Below are positions 1 to 11,000 of a stretch of DNA of 64,000 bases, one piece after another (position 1 is the first letter of the stretch; each line of letters starts with the position of its first letter). The notes beneath the pieces are model-generated. The model did no database searches. It was not told where the DNA came from and saw only the letters and a program-made list of their open reading frames with translations. The stretch comes from Tribonema minus. Taxonomy: Eukaryota; Sar; Xanthophyceae; Tribonematales; Tribonemataceae. The stretch covers positions 496,001 to 560,000 of the forward strand of contig JAFCMP010000518.1 of NCBI GenBank assembly GCA_017506865.1. Direction: 5' to 3'. The position numbers and the translations under genes were made by a program.

Positions 1-1009
1 CGACGTGCGACACAAGCTCGCATACGCAACCATCTACATAGGCGTCCGCGACGACGCCCTCTTCATCAGTGACAGCGCCCTTAGCGGTGCTGACGCATTC
101 GGCTCCAGCGGCCGACGTAATACTGCTGTTCCAGTGGCAACGGCTCAGCATCGACGGCGCACACTCAGCTTATATGCGCCACCCGTGGCTGCCAGGCTTC
201 TGCTTGGTCACCCGCTTTTCGTCGCGGTGCCACCACATTCAAGCGATCATATCCAGCAACGCGTGCGCACGTGCCCTGATCAAGCACATATGTTCGGCGG
301 CGTGCTGGAGTGATGCAGCTAGAGTTAGTGGGCTAGGCTAGCACATACAGTGGGGACTATGCAGGGCGACAAGTGTGCGCCCAGGTGGTCAATGCAACGC
401 ATTTCGACCTGTACGACAATTGTCGTACAGGTCGAAATGCGTTGCATTGACCACCTGGGCGCAATTGTCGTACAGGTCGAAATGCCTTGCATTGACCACC
501 TGGGCGCACACAAGCAGCAAGGCGGAGGCAGACATATATACTATAGTGCTGTGCTAGTTCTGCTGTAGTTGTATGCCACATGACAGTAGTACAGATCCGC
601 ATTCGTTTTTCGTGCATAGCATACAGGCGCTGGGTGAGAGACAGTTAGCATGTGTGCTATTGTGCAAGTCTTGCACTTGTGTCATGTTATGACTGCAGTG
701 GCATAGTGAAGTCATGGTTGCTTCCCTTTTATCGGGCTTAGCAGAGCCCTAGGGGGGGTGACTGTGGTGCCACTGGGTAGTGTCACCTGCTTCAACTCTC
801 TGTTTTCTTCAGGATTGGGACAGTTTTGCTCAGCCAGAGACAGTTCTTGGTTGGCGGTTACAGGAAGTTGAGTTTGGTTGGTTGTTTTCTGTCACTTTCG
901 GAGTGAGCGACAGCCTGATAACACACACACTTGCTGGAGTGCTGCTGTGGGTTTCAGTGTGCTGTCTACTCTGTCTGTCACCGCTCTGGTTCGTCAACGT
1001 GCAGTGAAA
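1..1009. other. non-coding flank
   Basis: No open frame here looks like a protein: all are short, overlap one another on both strands and match no domain I know. The stretch holds an 86-bp perfect palindrome at 377-462 and a small hairpin near 660-680 built on TGTGCAAG/CTTGCACT. Nothing else was seen. Confidence 0.5.
377..462. repeat. perfect 86-bp palindrome
   Basis: The 43-base left arm (from GCGCCCAGGTGG) is followed without spacer by its exact reverse complement; the centre is the ACAATTGT step at 416-423. A third copy of the arm, in the same orientation as the right arm and with one mismatch (GCGTTG to GCCTTG), follows at 463-511. The outer arms 373-419 and 465-511 therefore also pair, extended by GTGTGCGC/GCGCACAC. 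Confidence 0.93.
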
Positions 1010-1238
1010 CCACGTCATCATGTACCACGACGGAAGTTCGTGGCGATGTGCCTGTTCATCAATGAACAATCAATATTTGTGAAATATGCGGAGCATGCTA
1101 TCATAAGAGGCACGAGCTTCTGGTCGCATGACATTGCACGTACCAGCTCAGTGCAGATTTGTGCATGAATAGATGTCAATTTATGAAGTGCGATGCACAG
1201 TAATCTGCAACAGAAGACGAGAAGAAGTACATCAATAC
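1010..1238 (+). repeat. left half of a repeat unit split by LINE insertions
   Basis: This segment resembles 10352-10577: both carry, in the same order, an ACGACGGAAGTT stretch, GTGGTCGCATGACATTGCAC-like sequence, GTGCAGATTTGTGCATGAATAG and GCACAGTAAT. The matching right half is at 9078-9515, so the unit was split by the insertions at 1239-9077. No coding potential is seen. Confidence 0.8.
1225..1238 (+). repeat. target-site duplication, left copy
   Basis: The 14-mer AAGTACATCAATAC directly precedes LINE copy A. It recurs at 2966-2979, 3038-3051 and 9064-9077, each time directly after a LINE 3' tail. Part of it (AAGTAC) is also the normal end of the element tail, as the minus-strand copy at 42142 shows, so the unambiguous duplicated part is ATCAATAC. 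Confidence 0.82.
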
Positions 1239-2979
1239 TCCGGCGGCAGCAGCAGCGGCGGCAGCAGCAGCTGCTCCAGCATCAGAGGCTGCTGCAGCAG
1301 CGGCAGCACATGTTGCACCTCAAGTGGCCTCGGCGGCATCACTAACTGCAGCATCAACAGCAGCGGCTGCGGGCATAGGCAATACAGCTGCTACAGGCCC
1401 TACTAGCCTAAGGGCTGCTGCAGCACCTGCAACAGGAGCAGCGTCGGCAGGCGGCGCCGCAACCGTGCCGGCTGCGACAGCGGCAATGGCGGTGGCAGCG
1501 GCCAATGCGGCAGGTGCTGCACCAACACCTGCGGCAGCAGCAACACCACTGGCAGCAGCAGCAACGGCAGGCGGCACAGCTGCAGCACCAGCGCACGCAG
1601 CAGCGGCAGCCGTCAATGCAGGCGCTGCGCGTTCCACACCAGCAATGCTACAAGGCGCAGCAGCAGCAGAGGTGGCGCGCCTGCCCCTCATGCGGACGAT
1701 CGCCACAGCTGCCACATCTCTACGTGCAGCAACAGGTGACAAGCTGGAACATATACTGCCACCAGCGCTAACGCCACTGCAGCAGCAACCACCTACGCAG
1801 CAGCCGCCGCTGCGGCCGACAGCAGGTGGTGGCACTGGTGCGGATGCTGCTTGCGTACTTGACGCCAGTGCTCTGCAGTTGCAGTGTAGCCTGAAGCGCC
1901 CCAATCAGAGTGCGCTTGCAGATGCCGTCGCTACCGAGCTTGCAGATAAGGTGGAGGCGGACCTGCAACAGCTGCCGCAGGGCACGCAACGCACGCAAGC
2001 ACTTGCTCGATTCCGGTCGCAGCGCCACATGCACTCGATCGGCATGGCATTCCTCAACGAGCCCATGTACTCCACAACGGCTTCGTTCGATGGCCTATCC
2101 TGGCAGCTGGCCGTCAAACGCGCCATCGGAGTAGAGGAGCAGACGGCAGGCTGCAAGCTGTGCGGGAAGTCGCCGGGCGGCACCCTGCATGCACGGCTGT
2201 GTCAAGCGCCACGCGTCAAGGCGCACGACACCATTGTCCACAATAGCGTCAAGAGGGCCACGCAGCGCCTCCTGCGGCAATACCTCAAAACGGGACTGGT
2301 GGACGAGGACTACACGCCGTTTCTGGGGTCCGCCGGGCCGCCGGGGAGTCGCAGGATGGACATCGTGCTGCCTGCCGACGCCTTCCCGGTGACCGGCTAC
2401 GACGACCCGACACGCCACCTACCGCTCATGGTGGACGTTACCTGCTTCGAGGCACAGGTGGCGTCGCGGGCGGCGAAGACTGCAGCAGACCCCGAGCGAT
2501 GCTGCCGCGACCAAGAGGCCGCCAAGACTACCCACTATTCTGGTCATTATGATCAGAATTGCTACAAACTTGCCACATTGGCAATAGGGTCATTTGGCAG
2601 CATCGGGGAGCAGGGGCGGAAGCTGCTGGAGGCTGTGGCGACGGAGTATGCCAGCAGGATGTCAGTGCCCGGAGGAGCGCGCCCTAAAGCTCTCAAGGGC
2701 ATCGCCCTGGCGCGCTTACGCTCGGCACTGTCGGCAGCGCTCCACATGGCGTACTCTGGCCGTGTCATGACACACATGGCAGAATCCAGGGGGGGGGGGC
2801 ACATGGAGGAGGACGTAGGGGAGGACCCCGAGATGCCATTTGGCGGCGGCGGCGTTTGAGTGGTTGTCGTTGCGACACTTTCAGACTGTCATACGACATG
2901 TAGATTCCTTACAGCTAGATGCCAATCATCTGGGCTTTTTCGCGCCCTGAGCGAGAATTAATAAAAAGTACATCAATAC
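1239..2979 (+). mobile_element. family-1 RLE LINE, copy A, 5'-truncated
   Basis: Nearly identical to the 3' third of the other family-1 copies (7373-9063, 39460-41171, and 42142-43780 reversed). It begins abruptly inside the Ala-rich linker of the ORF and runs through the C-terminal CCHC/endonuclease region, a roughly 100-bp 3' UTR with a GCCAATCATCTGGGC block, and a tail AATTAATAAAAAGTAC. A 5' truncation with a flanking duplication is typical of target-primed reverse transcription. It has lost the reverse transcriptase and N-terminal fingers and cannot move on its own. Confidence 0.88.
1324..2859 (+). CDS. C-terminal part of a LINE polyprotein (linker, CCHC, RLE)
   Basis: The frame is open from the 5' truncation (1239) to TGA at 2857-2859; the position given starts at a GTG with no evidence of real initiation. 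Order: Ala-rich low-complexity linker (about 150 residues), a basic helical segment, a zinc knuckle CKLCGKSPGGTLHARLC (C-x2-C-x8-H-x3-C), then RRMDIVLP followed about 20 residues later by LMVDVTCFEAQ. This layout matches the CCHC plus restriction-like endonuclease module of R2-like LINEs, with the usual PD pair replaced by MD. An 11-G run near 2790 is in frame here but differs in length in other copies. A remnant, not a host gene. Confidence 0.8.
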   Translation: MASAASLTAASTAAAAGIGNTAATGPTSLRAAAAPATGAASAGGAATVPAATAAMAVAAANAAGAAPTPAAAATPLAAAATAGGTAAAPAHAAAAAVNAGAARSTPAMLQGAAAAEVARLPLMRTIATAATSLRAATGDKLEHILPPALTPLQQQPPTQQPPLRPTAGGGTGADAACVLDASALQLQCSLKRPNQSALADAVATELADKVEADLQQLPQGTQRTQALARFRSQRHMHSIGMAFLNEPMYSTTASFDGLSWQLAVKRAIGVEEQTAGCKLCGKSPGGTLHARLCQAPRVKAHDTIVHNSVKRATQRLLRQYLKTGLVDEDYTPFLGSAGPPGSRRMDIVLPADAFPVTGYDDPTRHLPLMVDVTCFEAQVASRAAKTAADPERCCRDQEAAKTTHYSGHYDQNCYKLATLAIGSFGSIGEQGRKLLEAVATEYASRMSVPGGARPKALKGIALARLRSALSAALHMAYSGRVMTHMAESRGGGHMEEDVGEDPEMPFGGGGV

Positions 2980-3051
2980 AACAATGCTAGATGCCAATCA
3001 TCTGGGCTTTTTCGCGCCCTGAGCGAGAATTAATAAAAAGTACATCAATAC
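2980..3051 (+). repeat. 3'-tail-only LINE fragment
   Basis: After the tail of copy A, the last 66 bp of the element (from GCTAGATGCCAATCATC to the AATAAAAAGTACATCAATAC end) are repeated once at a 72-bp offset, joined by AACAAT. It is either an extremely 5'-truncated insertion at the same site or a tandem duplication of the tail with its target duplication. Confidence 0.85.
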
Positions 3052-3147
3052 CATTTGCTCAAAAAAAAAGTTACATGTGAGACAGCCTGCACGAGATGCG
3101 GATAGGTATGTAGCTGTAGCATGTAGCACCATGGCGTAGCAGAGATC

Positions 3148-6100
3148 ATGAAAAGAGTATCATGGCGGCGGCGGGAGGCCCGTATTGCCAACTCTGAATC
3201 AGCGCAGAAATGCAAGGAATCCGATCTAGCGTGCGCACAAGCGCAGGATATTAGCACCAGTGCTGCAGATGGCAATGGCGCTTGTCAACAGGACGATGGC
3301 ACGAGTGGCAGCAGCAGAGCAACTGGAGACGGACGCGCAGCGCACAAACGCAAGAGGGTACAGAATGACGGTTGGTCAATTTCCGATCAAACAGGCGAAG
3401 GGGAGCACACGGGCGGGCAAAGTGCAGTCAAGCGCTCTAGAACAGGTCATAACAGTCTGGAACAGCAACGTCTGATGCTAGACGACGAAGCTGGAGGTGG
3501 AGGCAGTGCGGACCCGGAGTACAAGTGCAACTTATGCGACCTCGTGGTGAAGAAGGGCATGTCGCTGCTCTCGTTACAGCAGAGGTCAAACGCCCACATC
3601 GCGGCGAAGCACCAGCGCAAACACCACAGTGGGACAGCAACAACGTTCCTGGAGCGCTCCGACCTCAGCACCTCGCACTTGCAAACCATCTACACCGAGT
3701 GTGCCTTGTGCAAAAATCTGTTTCATGCCAACAAGACATTCAGAGTGGACAGCAGCGATGCCAGCGCGGGCAAGCACTGCCGCAACTGCAGGCCTATCAC
3801 TTCACCCGCTGCAGTGGCGGCAACATTGTCAACAACAGCATCAGCAGCACCGCTAGCACCTGATGCATCGACGGCAACAGCTACCACGTCGCTGCCACAG
3901 CAGCAACCGGCGTGCACACCCATCGGCAACCCCTACGCACAGGGACCAGCGCACGCGCAGCAGGCACCTGCTGCTCAGGCTGGTGGCAGCAGCTCCTCCG
4001 GCAGCTCAAAGAGGCCGGAACGTGGGGGCAGCAGTGCTACACGAGGGAGTCGGGGTCGCAGTGGAGGGCGCGGACGTGGCAATGGAGGACGCGTTCGCAG
4101 CGGTAGCAATGATGCAGACATCAGCAGTAGCAGAGCGACTAGCGGCAGCAGAACCGGAGGCGGCAGCAGCAGCGGTGCCGGCGGCGGCAGTGCAGCCGGT
4201 ACTAGGGACAGCGGCGCTGGCAACGGCCGCAGCAGTGATGCCAGCAGCCGCAGCGGCGGTGCTAGCAACAGCGGCAGTGGCGCGCGAACTCAAAACGGCC
4301 GCGGTGGCCGTGGCAGCGGTCGCAGCAGCGACAGCGGCGGACGAGGCTGTGGTCGTGGCGGCTGCGGCGGCGGCGGAGGGGGCCCCAGAGCGGCAGGTGC
4401 GGCGACAGCAGCGGCAGCGCCAGGCCCTGCAGGCGCAGCAGGTGGGGCAGGTGGGCTTTTCACGTGGACCATCTCAACCCCCGCAGTCGCAGCAGTGCTT
4501 GACAGCATCAGCCTCGATGAGCTGTGCCAGCTGCAGTTCGCGACAACTAGAAGCCTTGCTAGACAACGCAATCGTCGCTATGTGGGAGCTGCACTGGAGA
4601 ACGCAGCAACACATCTGTTGGCACACACAATGACGATGTTCGTCAATGCGGCGCGGGAGCCAGATTTTGCAGGGCGGGTGCAGCGACTGCAAAGATCCAC
4701 GATTCTACACACCTCATGCCATCACTCATCACCTCCACCGATGGCGCACCTGGCATCACTCGCTCCGACAGAATCAGAATGTTGGCACGCGGTGAGCTTG
4801 ACCGGTTGGTGCCAGCGCTCCTCGCACACGCGCGTGCGCACCGGCGCTGGCGCGCGCGCCAGCAAACGGAGGCAGCGATCAACGCCTACGTCCTACAGTG
4901 CATGGGCACACGGGGGGGGCTACAGCAGGCAGCGTGTTTCCTTCAGCCCAAAACGGTGGCGATACCTGATGATGACTGCTTTGCCGCCATGCAGTCCAAA
5001 CACCCCCCCGCTGCGCCAGGGGAACAACTCCATGAGCTATCCGGCATGGTTGATCAGCTTGTGGCGAAAGCAGCCGACATGCCAGCAGAACTCAGCCTGT
5101 TACAGGGGGAGGGAATTGAGCCAGAGACGGTTGCCAAGCTCATCCAGCGAGCAAGCCCTTACAGTGGAGCAGGCCCATCGGGGCTGCGCTACAGCCACCT
5201 GCAGGATGCGCTACGCACAAGCTGGGGACGGCATGAGTTTGCTGCTGTCCTCACACGGTGGCTTCAGACCGTTATGCGGGAGGCTGCGCGGCTGCCGGAT
5301 GCCTTCTGGCAGTTGCATGGCGCGGGGCGCCTGACGCCACTTGCAGAACAACAGGAAGATGGTACAGCTGAGCAGCGGCCCATCGTTTGCGGCGAGGTGC
5401 TGCAGCGACTATGCACTTCGGTGTACGTGGCAGACCGCAAAGACTTCCTGGCGGAGCTCCTTGAGCCAGACGGGCAGTATGGGGTAGCCGTCTCAGCAGG
5501 AGTGGAGAAAGCGGCCATGGCCGGCAAACTCGCGTATGAGCTCGGTCACTGGCAGTTCATGCTGGACCTCAAGAATGCCTTCAATATGGTGTTCGTCCTG
5601 GCGGCAGCGGAATGGGTAGCAGCACAGCTGCCGGACTTCCTCGACTACTTCATCGGCACATACGTTCGCACTCGGCCACGCCTGCTGTTCCAGCACGTCG
5701 ACGGCTCCACGCGCATCATCATGTCTCAGCGCGGGTTTAAGCAGGGGGACCCCGCGGCACCGATGCTCTTCTGCGGCGCCATTGCTCAGTGCTTGCAACG
5801 GTTCAATGAGGCGGCGGCCGCGCAGCGCGCGCGGAGGCGGATGGGCGCCTACATGGACGATGCCAACGTCCGAACAGGCGCTTGCACGCTGACTCAGGAT
5901 GACATACAGGCGGTGGCGCAGCTCAAACAACACTTTGCGGAGGTGGGGCTGGAGCTAAACCTCACCAAGTCACGCGCGCTGCCTGGCAGGGGGCATGTGG
6001 TGACAGACCACGAGCGGCAACTGCTGCAGCAGCTGGGCGTTCAGCTAGTGGGGGATACGGATGAAAATCAGAACCGTGGAGCTGTGTTGCTGGGGGTGCC

Positions 6101-6914
6101 GGTGGGCCACAGCAGCTTTGTGGACGCATGGCTGCGCAGGGAAGCGGGTGCAGGCGGGGCAGGGGCTCGATTTGCAGAGCGATGCGCGCGCCTGACATCT
6201 CCGAGGGCTATGTTCAGGTTACTGCGCTACTGCGTGGTGCCTCGCATGACGTACTGCCTGCGCACCATTCCCACTACGCAGACAGCGCCAGCCGCCAAGG
6301 AGTGGGATCGGGTCACGCAGTGGGTGCTTGAGCACTCAATGGGCCTGCAGCCACCAGCCTGAGGCCAGACCTGGCGCCAGTTTGAGCAAAGTGGGGCCCA
6401 CTTCCATCTGGCAGCGCACGGCCCAGCCTTACAGCAAGCGCGACTCCCAACACGGCATGGCGGCCTTGGCATTACCAGCGCCTGCGACATCGCTGATGCT
6501 GCGCATGTGGCGGGCACGTTGCAAGGCTTAGCGCTGCAACCAGCACTCTCTGGATGGGCGGGGGTGCTGCAGCAGGCGGCTCCTCAAGCGGCTGCAGACA
6601 ACGCTGCTGAGGATGCGGCAACACAAGCGGCACCGGCAGCAGCGGCAGCAGCACCAGCACCAGCAGCATCAGCAGCGGCAACTGTTACAGCGGCAGCGGC
6701 GGTTGCCAGTGGAGGCGCGACCGCTCCGGCAGCGGCAACTGCATCAGCGGCTGGCCGCGCTTATGGCGCAGCCATTCCGGCAACACACGACGTAGCTGCC
6801 GCTGGATCAGGGGCCGCGGCGGCAGCACAGGCGGCACCAGCGGCAGCAGCAGCAGCGGCGGCGCACGGCGCAACTACTCCGGCGGCAGCAGCAGCGGCGG
6901 CAGCAGCAGCTGCT
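3148..6914 (+). pseudogene. LINE polyprotein, N-terminal fingers and reverse transcriptase (broken)
   Basis: Starts at ATG 3148, 54 bases after the element start. Order: basic N-terminus; C2H2 finger (YKCNLCDL with paired His at about 3520-3620); a Cys-rich finger (YTECALCKNLF then CRNCRP, 3690-3795); a long Gly/Ser/Arg-rich tract (3980-4450); a helical region; then reverse transcriptase with GPSGLRYSHLQDAL (about 5176), motif A LDLKNAFN (about 5563), RGFKQGDPAAPMLF (about 5731) and catalytic YMDDAN (about 5850). A one-base loss near 4712 moves the frame from 3148-5334 to 4716-6362; the latter ends at a TGA, after which the same frame is open to the insert at 6915. Reconstruction rests on the intact frame at 36944-41077. 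Confidence 0.82.
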
Positions 6915-7372
6915 CTGAGAGTCTCACTGATCCGTCGGATCCGCTCCGCTCATCCGCGACCCTGAAACCCAAAAAGCAACCGAGCACTTATGCTATAGTG
7001 AAGTCAGTCAAGACACTCAAACTGTTGAAGTTTGATAATGGTAGATTCTTGGCCTCACTTAGACGCACCAGAAGAGCTGTTGGTTGCTGAAGTTGAGACG
7101 GGTGGAGCCGTGCTCTTGCACGCTGAGCAGTGATATGACAGCTGAAGTTGGCATGAAGTTGAAGTATGAATATCACCGTTGAAGTACAATATCACATCAG
7201 GAACAACATCAACTTCAACAAGTGAGTAGTCAGCAGATGCCCCTGACATAGGGCTACAGCATGCCATTACCCAACTTCAACACCTGTTCTGCCCTGGAGA
7301 CTTTACTATAGCATAAGTGCTCGGTTGCTTTTTGAGTTTCAGGGTCGCGGATGAGCGGAGCGGATCCCAGGG
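6915..7372. mobile_element. 458-bp non-autonomous element with 63-bp terminal inverted repeats
   Basis: The arms 6937-6999 and 7305-7367 are reverse complements with one mismatch (GAAACCC against GAAACTC); both begin GGATCCGCTCCGCTCATCC. The 305-bp interior has no open frame and several GAAGTTG motifs. The host LINE reads GCTGCT at 6909-6914 and continues CCAGCATC at 7373, so the insert is cleanly delimited, but about 22 bp on the left and 5 bp on the right lie outside the arms and no clear target duplication is visible. MITE-like; superfamily not identified. Confidence 0.85.
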
Positions 7373-9001
7373 CCAGCATCAGAGGCTGCTGCAGCAGCGG
7401 CAGCACATGTTGCACCTCAAGTGGCCTCGGCGGCATCACTAACTGCAGCATCAACAGCAGCGGCTGCGGGCATAGGCAACACAGCTGCTACAGGCCCTAC
7501 TAGCCTAAGGGCTGCTGCAGCACCTGCAACAGGAGCAGCGTCGGCAGGCGGCGCCGCAACCGTGCCGGCTGCGACAGCGGCAATGGCGGTGGCAGCGGCC
7601 AATGCGGCAGGTGCTGCACCAACACCTGCGGCAGCAGCAACACCACTGGCAGCAGCAGCAACGGCAGGCGGCGCAGCTGCAGCACCAGCGCACGCAGCAG
7701 CGGCAGCCGTCAATGCAGGCGCTGCGCGTTCCACACCAGCAATGCTACAAGGCGCAGCAGCAGCAGAGGTGGCGCGCCTGCCCCTCATGCGGACGATCGC
7801 CACAGCTGCCACATCTCTACGTGCAGCAACAGGTGACAAGCTGGAACATATACTGCCACCAGCGCTAACGCCACTGCAGCAGCAACCACCTACGCAGCAG
7901 CCGCCGCTGCGGCCGACAGCAGGTGGTGGCACTGGTGCGGATGCTGCTTGCGTACTTGATGCCAGTGCTCTGCAGTTGCAGTGTAGCCTGAAGCGCCCCA
8001 ATCAGAGTGCGCTTGCAGATGCCGTCGCTACCGAGCTTGCAGATAAGGTGGAGGCGGACCTGCAACAGCTGCCGCAGGGCACGCAACGCACGCAAGCACT
8101 TGCTCGATTCCGGTCGCAGCGCCACATGCACTCGATCGGCATGGCATTCCTCAACGAGCCCATGTACTCCACAACGGCTTCGTTCGATGGCCTATCCTGG
8201 CAGCTGGCCGTCAAACGCGCCATCGGAGTAGAGGAGCAGACGGCTGGCTGCAAACTGTGCGGGAAGTCGCCGGGCGGCACCCTGCATGCACGGCTGTGTC
8301 AAGCGCCACGCGTCAAGGCGCACGACACCATTGTCCACAATAGCGTCAAGAGGGCCACGCAGCGCCTCCTGCGGCAATACCTCAAAACGGGACTGGTGGA
8401 CGAGGACTACACGCCGTTTCTGGGGTCCGCCGGGCCGCCGGGGAGTCGCAGGATGGACATCGTGCTGCCTGCCGACGCCTTCCCGGTGACCGGCTACGAC
8501 GACCCGACACGCCACCTACCGCTCATGGTGGACGTTACCTGCTTCGAGGCACAGGTGGCGTCGCGGGCGGCGAAGACTGCAGCAGACCCCGAGCGATGCT
8601 GCTGCGACCAAGAGGCCGCCAAGACTACCCACTATTCTGGTCATTATGATCAGAATTGCTACAAACTTGCCACTTTGGCAATAGGGTCATTTGGCAGCAT
8701 CGGGGAGCAGGGGCGGAAGCTGCTGGAGGCTGTGGCGACGAAGTATGCCAGCAGGATGTCAGTGCCCGGAGGAGCGCGCCCTAAAGCTCTCAAGGGCATC
8801 GCCCTGGCGCGCTTACGCTCGGCACTGTCGGCAGCGCTCCACATGGCGTACTCTGGCCGTGTCATGACACACATGGCAGAATCCAGGGGGGGGGGGGCAC
8901 ATGGAGGAGGACGTAGGGGAGGACCCCGAGATGCCATTTGGCGGCGGCGGCGTTTGAGTGGTTGTCGTTGCGACACTTTTAGACTGTCATACGACATGTA
9001 G
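7373..9001 (+). pseudogene. LINE polyprotein C-terminus, continuation of copy B
   Basis: Same linker, CKLCG zinc knuckle and MDIVLP/VDVT endonuclease region as in copy A, more than 98 percent alike by eye. The frame fits that of 3148-6914 once the 458-bp insert is removed. A homopolymer of 12 G (11 in copy A, interrupted by A in the copy ending at 41171) changes the last 30 or so codons and moves the stop to 8999-9001. One Cys replaces Arg in the run ERCCCDQEA. Confidence 0.8.
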
Positions 9002-9077
9002 ATTCCTTACAGCTAGATGCCAATCATCTGGGCTTTTTCGCGCCCTGAGCGAGAATCAATAAAAAGTACATCAATAC

Positions 9078-9515
9078 CCATCAGTGATGGTCACAGGAGG
9101 TGTCCTGGAAAAATATTATGGCAAGTGCAGATCTGTGTGCTGTTTCACCTGCTGCCTGGCCATTTTGGCAATTCAGCACACTATGTACAGCTGTAATGCC
9201 AGCAGCTTAGCGCCATGTGAGCACGACTGTTGTCATGCCGGTAGAGTGGACCTCCCACCACCACGCCGTTTGTTGGTCTCCGAGTCCTTGCGATCCATCA
9301 TAAAGTCCCCTCAAGTGCACGTATGCAGTTCATAACCCTAACACAAAGAGAGAGCGGAAAGGCAGGACAGTGGAGTGCAGAGGTTGTTGAGAACAGGCGA
9401 AAAAATCAACTGACAGCTACAACAGCAAGCTGAGTTGTGCAGTGCAGCTGATGCACTAGTTCTGGTGTATGCCATACACTGTATGCACGAAAGCCACAGA
9501 GACACATATGATTGT
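9078..9515 (+). repeat. right half of the split repeat unit
   Basis: Matches 10578-11000: both start CCATCAGTGATGG and share TTTCACCTGCTGC, CCAGCAGCTTAGC, GGCAGGACAG.GGAGTGCAGAGG and CAGCTGATGCA in order. With 1010-1238 it rebuilds the locus before LINE insertion. No coding potential seen. Confidence 0.8.
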
Positions 9516-10351
9516 GACTCCTGCTGCATCATGCAGAATTTGATTGGGTCAGGCAACACACACTTGTGCAGTCTGGGAGCCTGCAGCTGCACACTTATGT
9601 CGCCTGTCACCATACTTTTGTGAAGCACAACTAAAAACTGGGCAAGCTGCCCCATGCAGCCGGACTCCAGTGAATCACTTGATTGAGATCTGATACTATG
9701 CAGGCCACTGCCAGTGAGGTGCTGTGAGGTGATGCAAGGCATGACCTTAATCAACCCAAACTACATACAGTGAGTTGATAGATTACACACCACACTTTCT
9801 ACACCGAGCGCGGCACTAGTCCATTAGTGCTACTGCTCTAAGCTACAACTGCAGGTGCATGAAGGCGGTGAATTGCACTAGCACTGCTAGTCTAGCAGAT
9901 GTGCAGCAGAAGCCTGCGCCGCGTGTACTGCCTACATTCAGACGACACTGCTTGCGAAAAAAAATGACATGTGTTGAACACGGGTCCTCTCGGCCCACCG
10001 GCCAGCAAGAAAATCAGATGCCGTGCAAGAGTGATCATGGTGCAAGTGCGGGCAATGCTGGTGACACTCCCACTTGGCACTGCTCAGCAAGCCCGAAGCA
10101 CAGGGCACACGCGATGCTACCACACAAGGGGTTGCTGTATATGTACTCCTGCATGTAAGTTATAATCTGCTGATCTACAGAAACCCGAAGTCCCTATTGC
10201 AGCAAGTGCACGTTCTACAAAGCGCTTGTACATGGGCAGCTGACTCAGGTGGCCATTAAAACTTGAAGGTGCTGATGAGAGGCAGTGCTCAGAGATTGCT
10301 GTGCGCGTTGCAGTGAGAGATCGCATGTCAAGGACGCATTATTGAAGTGCT
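9516..10351. other. non-coding interval
   Basis: Open frames up to 138 codons overlap here on both strands, but none has recognisable composition, motif or splice context. I see no gene and no repeat of note. Confidence 0.4.
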
Positions 10352-11000
10352 GACGGTCATGTACACGACGGAAGTTGAACTTCGTAGAGTGAGTTGTTTC
10401 TTCATCATTATTTGTGGAATATGGGGAGCATGAGAGGTCACCATGCACGAGCTTGTGGTCGCATGACATTGCACGTACCAACTCAGTGCAGATTTGTGCA
10501 TGAATAGCTGTCAATTTTGATGTGCGACGCACAGTAATTTGCAATAAAACATGAGTAGAGTAGACGTATATAAACACCCATCAGTGATGGTGCAATGAGG
10601 TATTCTAGAAAAATGATGGAGAGTGCAAATTAGTTTTGCTTTCACCTGCTGCTTAGCCATCTTGGCAACTCAGCGCGCTACAAATAGCTGTTGCGCCAGC
10701 AGCTTAGCACTATGTGCAACAGTGAGCACGGCTGCTGTCATGCCAGTAGACGCCCTCCTCCGTACTTTTTGTATCTCTCCTGGTGATCAATCATCTTGAA
10801 GTTCCATGCAGCTCGCACACTAGCTCAGTGGGCCACGGAAGGGCAGGACAGAGGAGTGCAGAGGTTATTGAGAATAGGCGAGAATCAACTGGGTGCTGCA
10901 CCATACACCAGCAAGCTGAGGCTTGCAGTGCAGTGCAGCTGATGCATCATTTCTGGTATATGCACAACAGCCACATATGCACATATGATTGTCAACAAGG
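10352..11000 (+). repeat. unoccupied paralogue of the LINE target locus
   Basis: Aligns on the left with 1010-1238 and on the right with 9078-9515, with no LINE between: ATATAAACAC directly precedes CCATCAGTGATGG at 10578, where the occupied copy has ACATCAATAC and the insertions. It is diverged (I judge roughly 75 to 85 percent), so it is an older duplicate and not an allele. Confidence 0.78.

Larger units (their letters stand above)
3052..9077 (+). mobile_element. family-1 RLE LINE, copy B, full length but inactivated
   Basis: Similarity to the other full-length copy (5' end 47586, minus) begins at AGATGCGGA (3094); 3052-3093, which includes an A9 run, is filler or 5' extension. The element continues to 6914, is interrupted by a 458-bp inverted-repeat insert and resumes at 7373 with the very next base, ending in AATAAAAAGTAC and the 14-bp target duplication (9064-9077). 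Without the insert it is about 5.5 kb. Damage: one base lost near 4712, an in-frame TGA at 6360-6362 within a 6-bp insertion, the insert itself, and a 12-G run near 8890 that shifts the last codons. Confidence 0.88.

Noticed and set aside
1320-1904. 194-codon minus-strand Ala-rich frame, repeated at 7417-8001 and 39538-40116
   Set aside because: It is the complement of the Ala-rich linker of the LINE; GC-rich GCN repeats stay open in several frames. Its recurrence follows the element copies.
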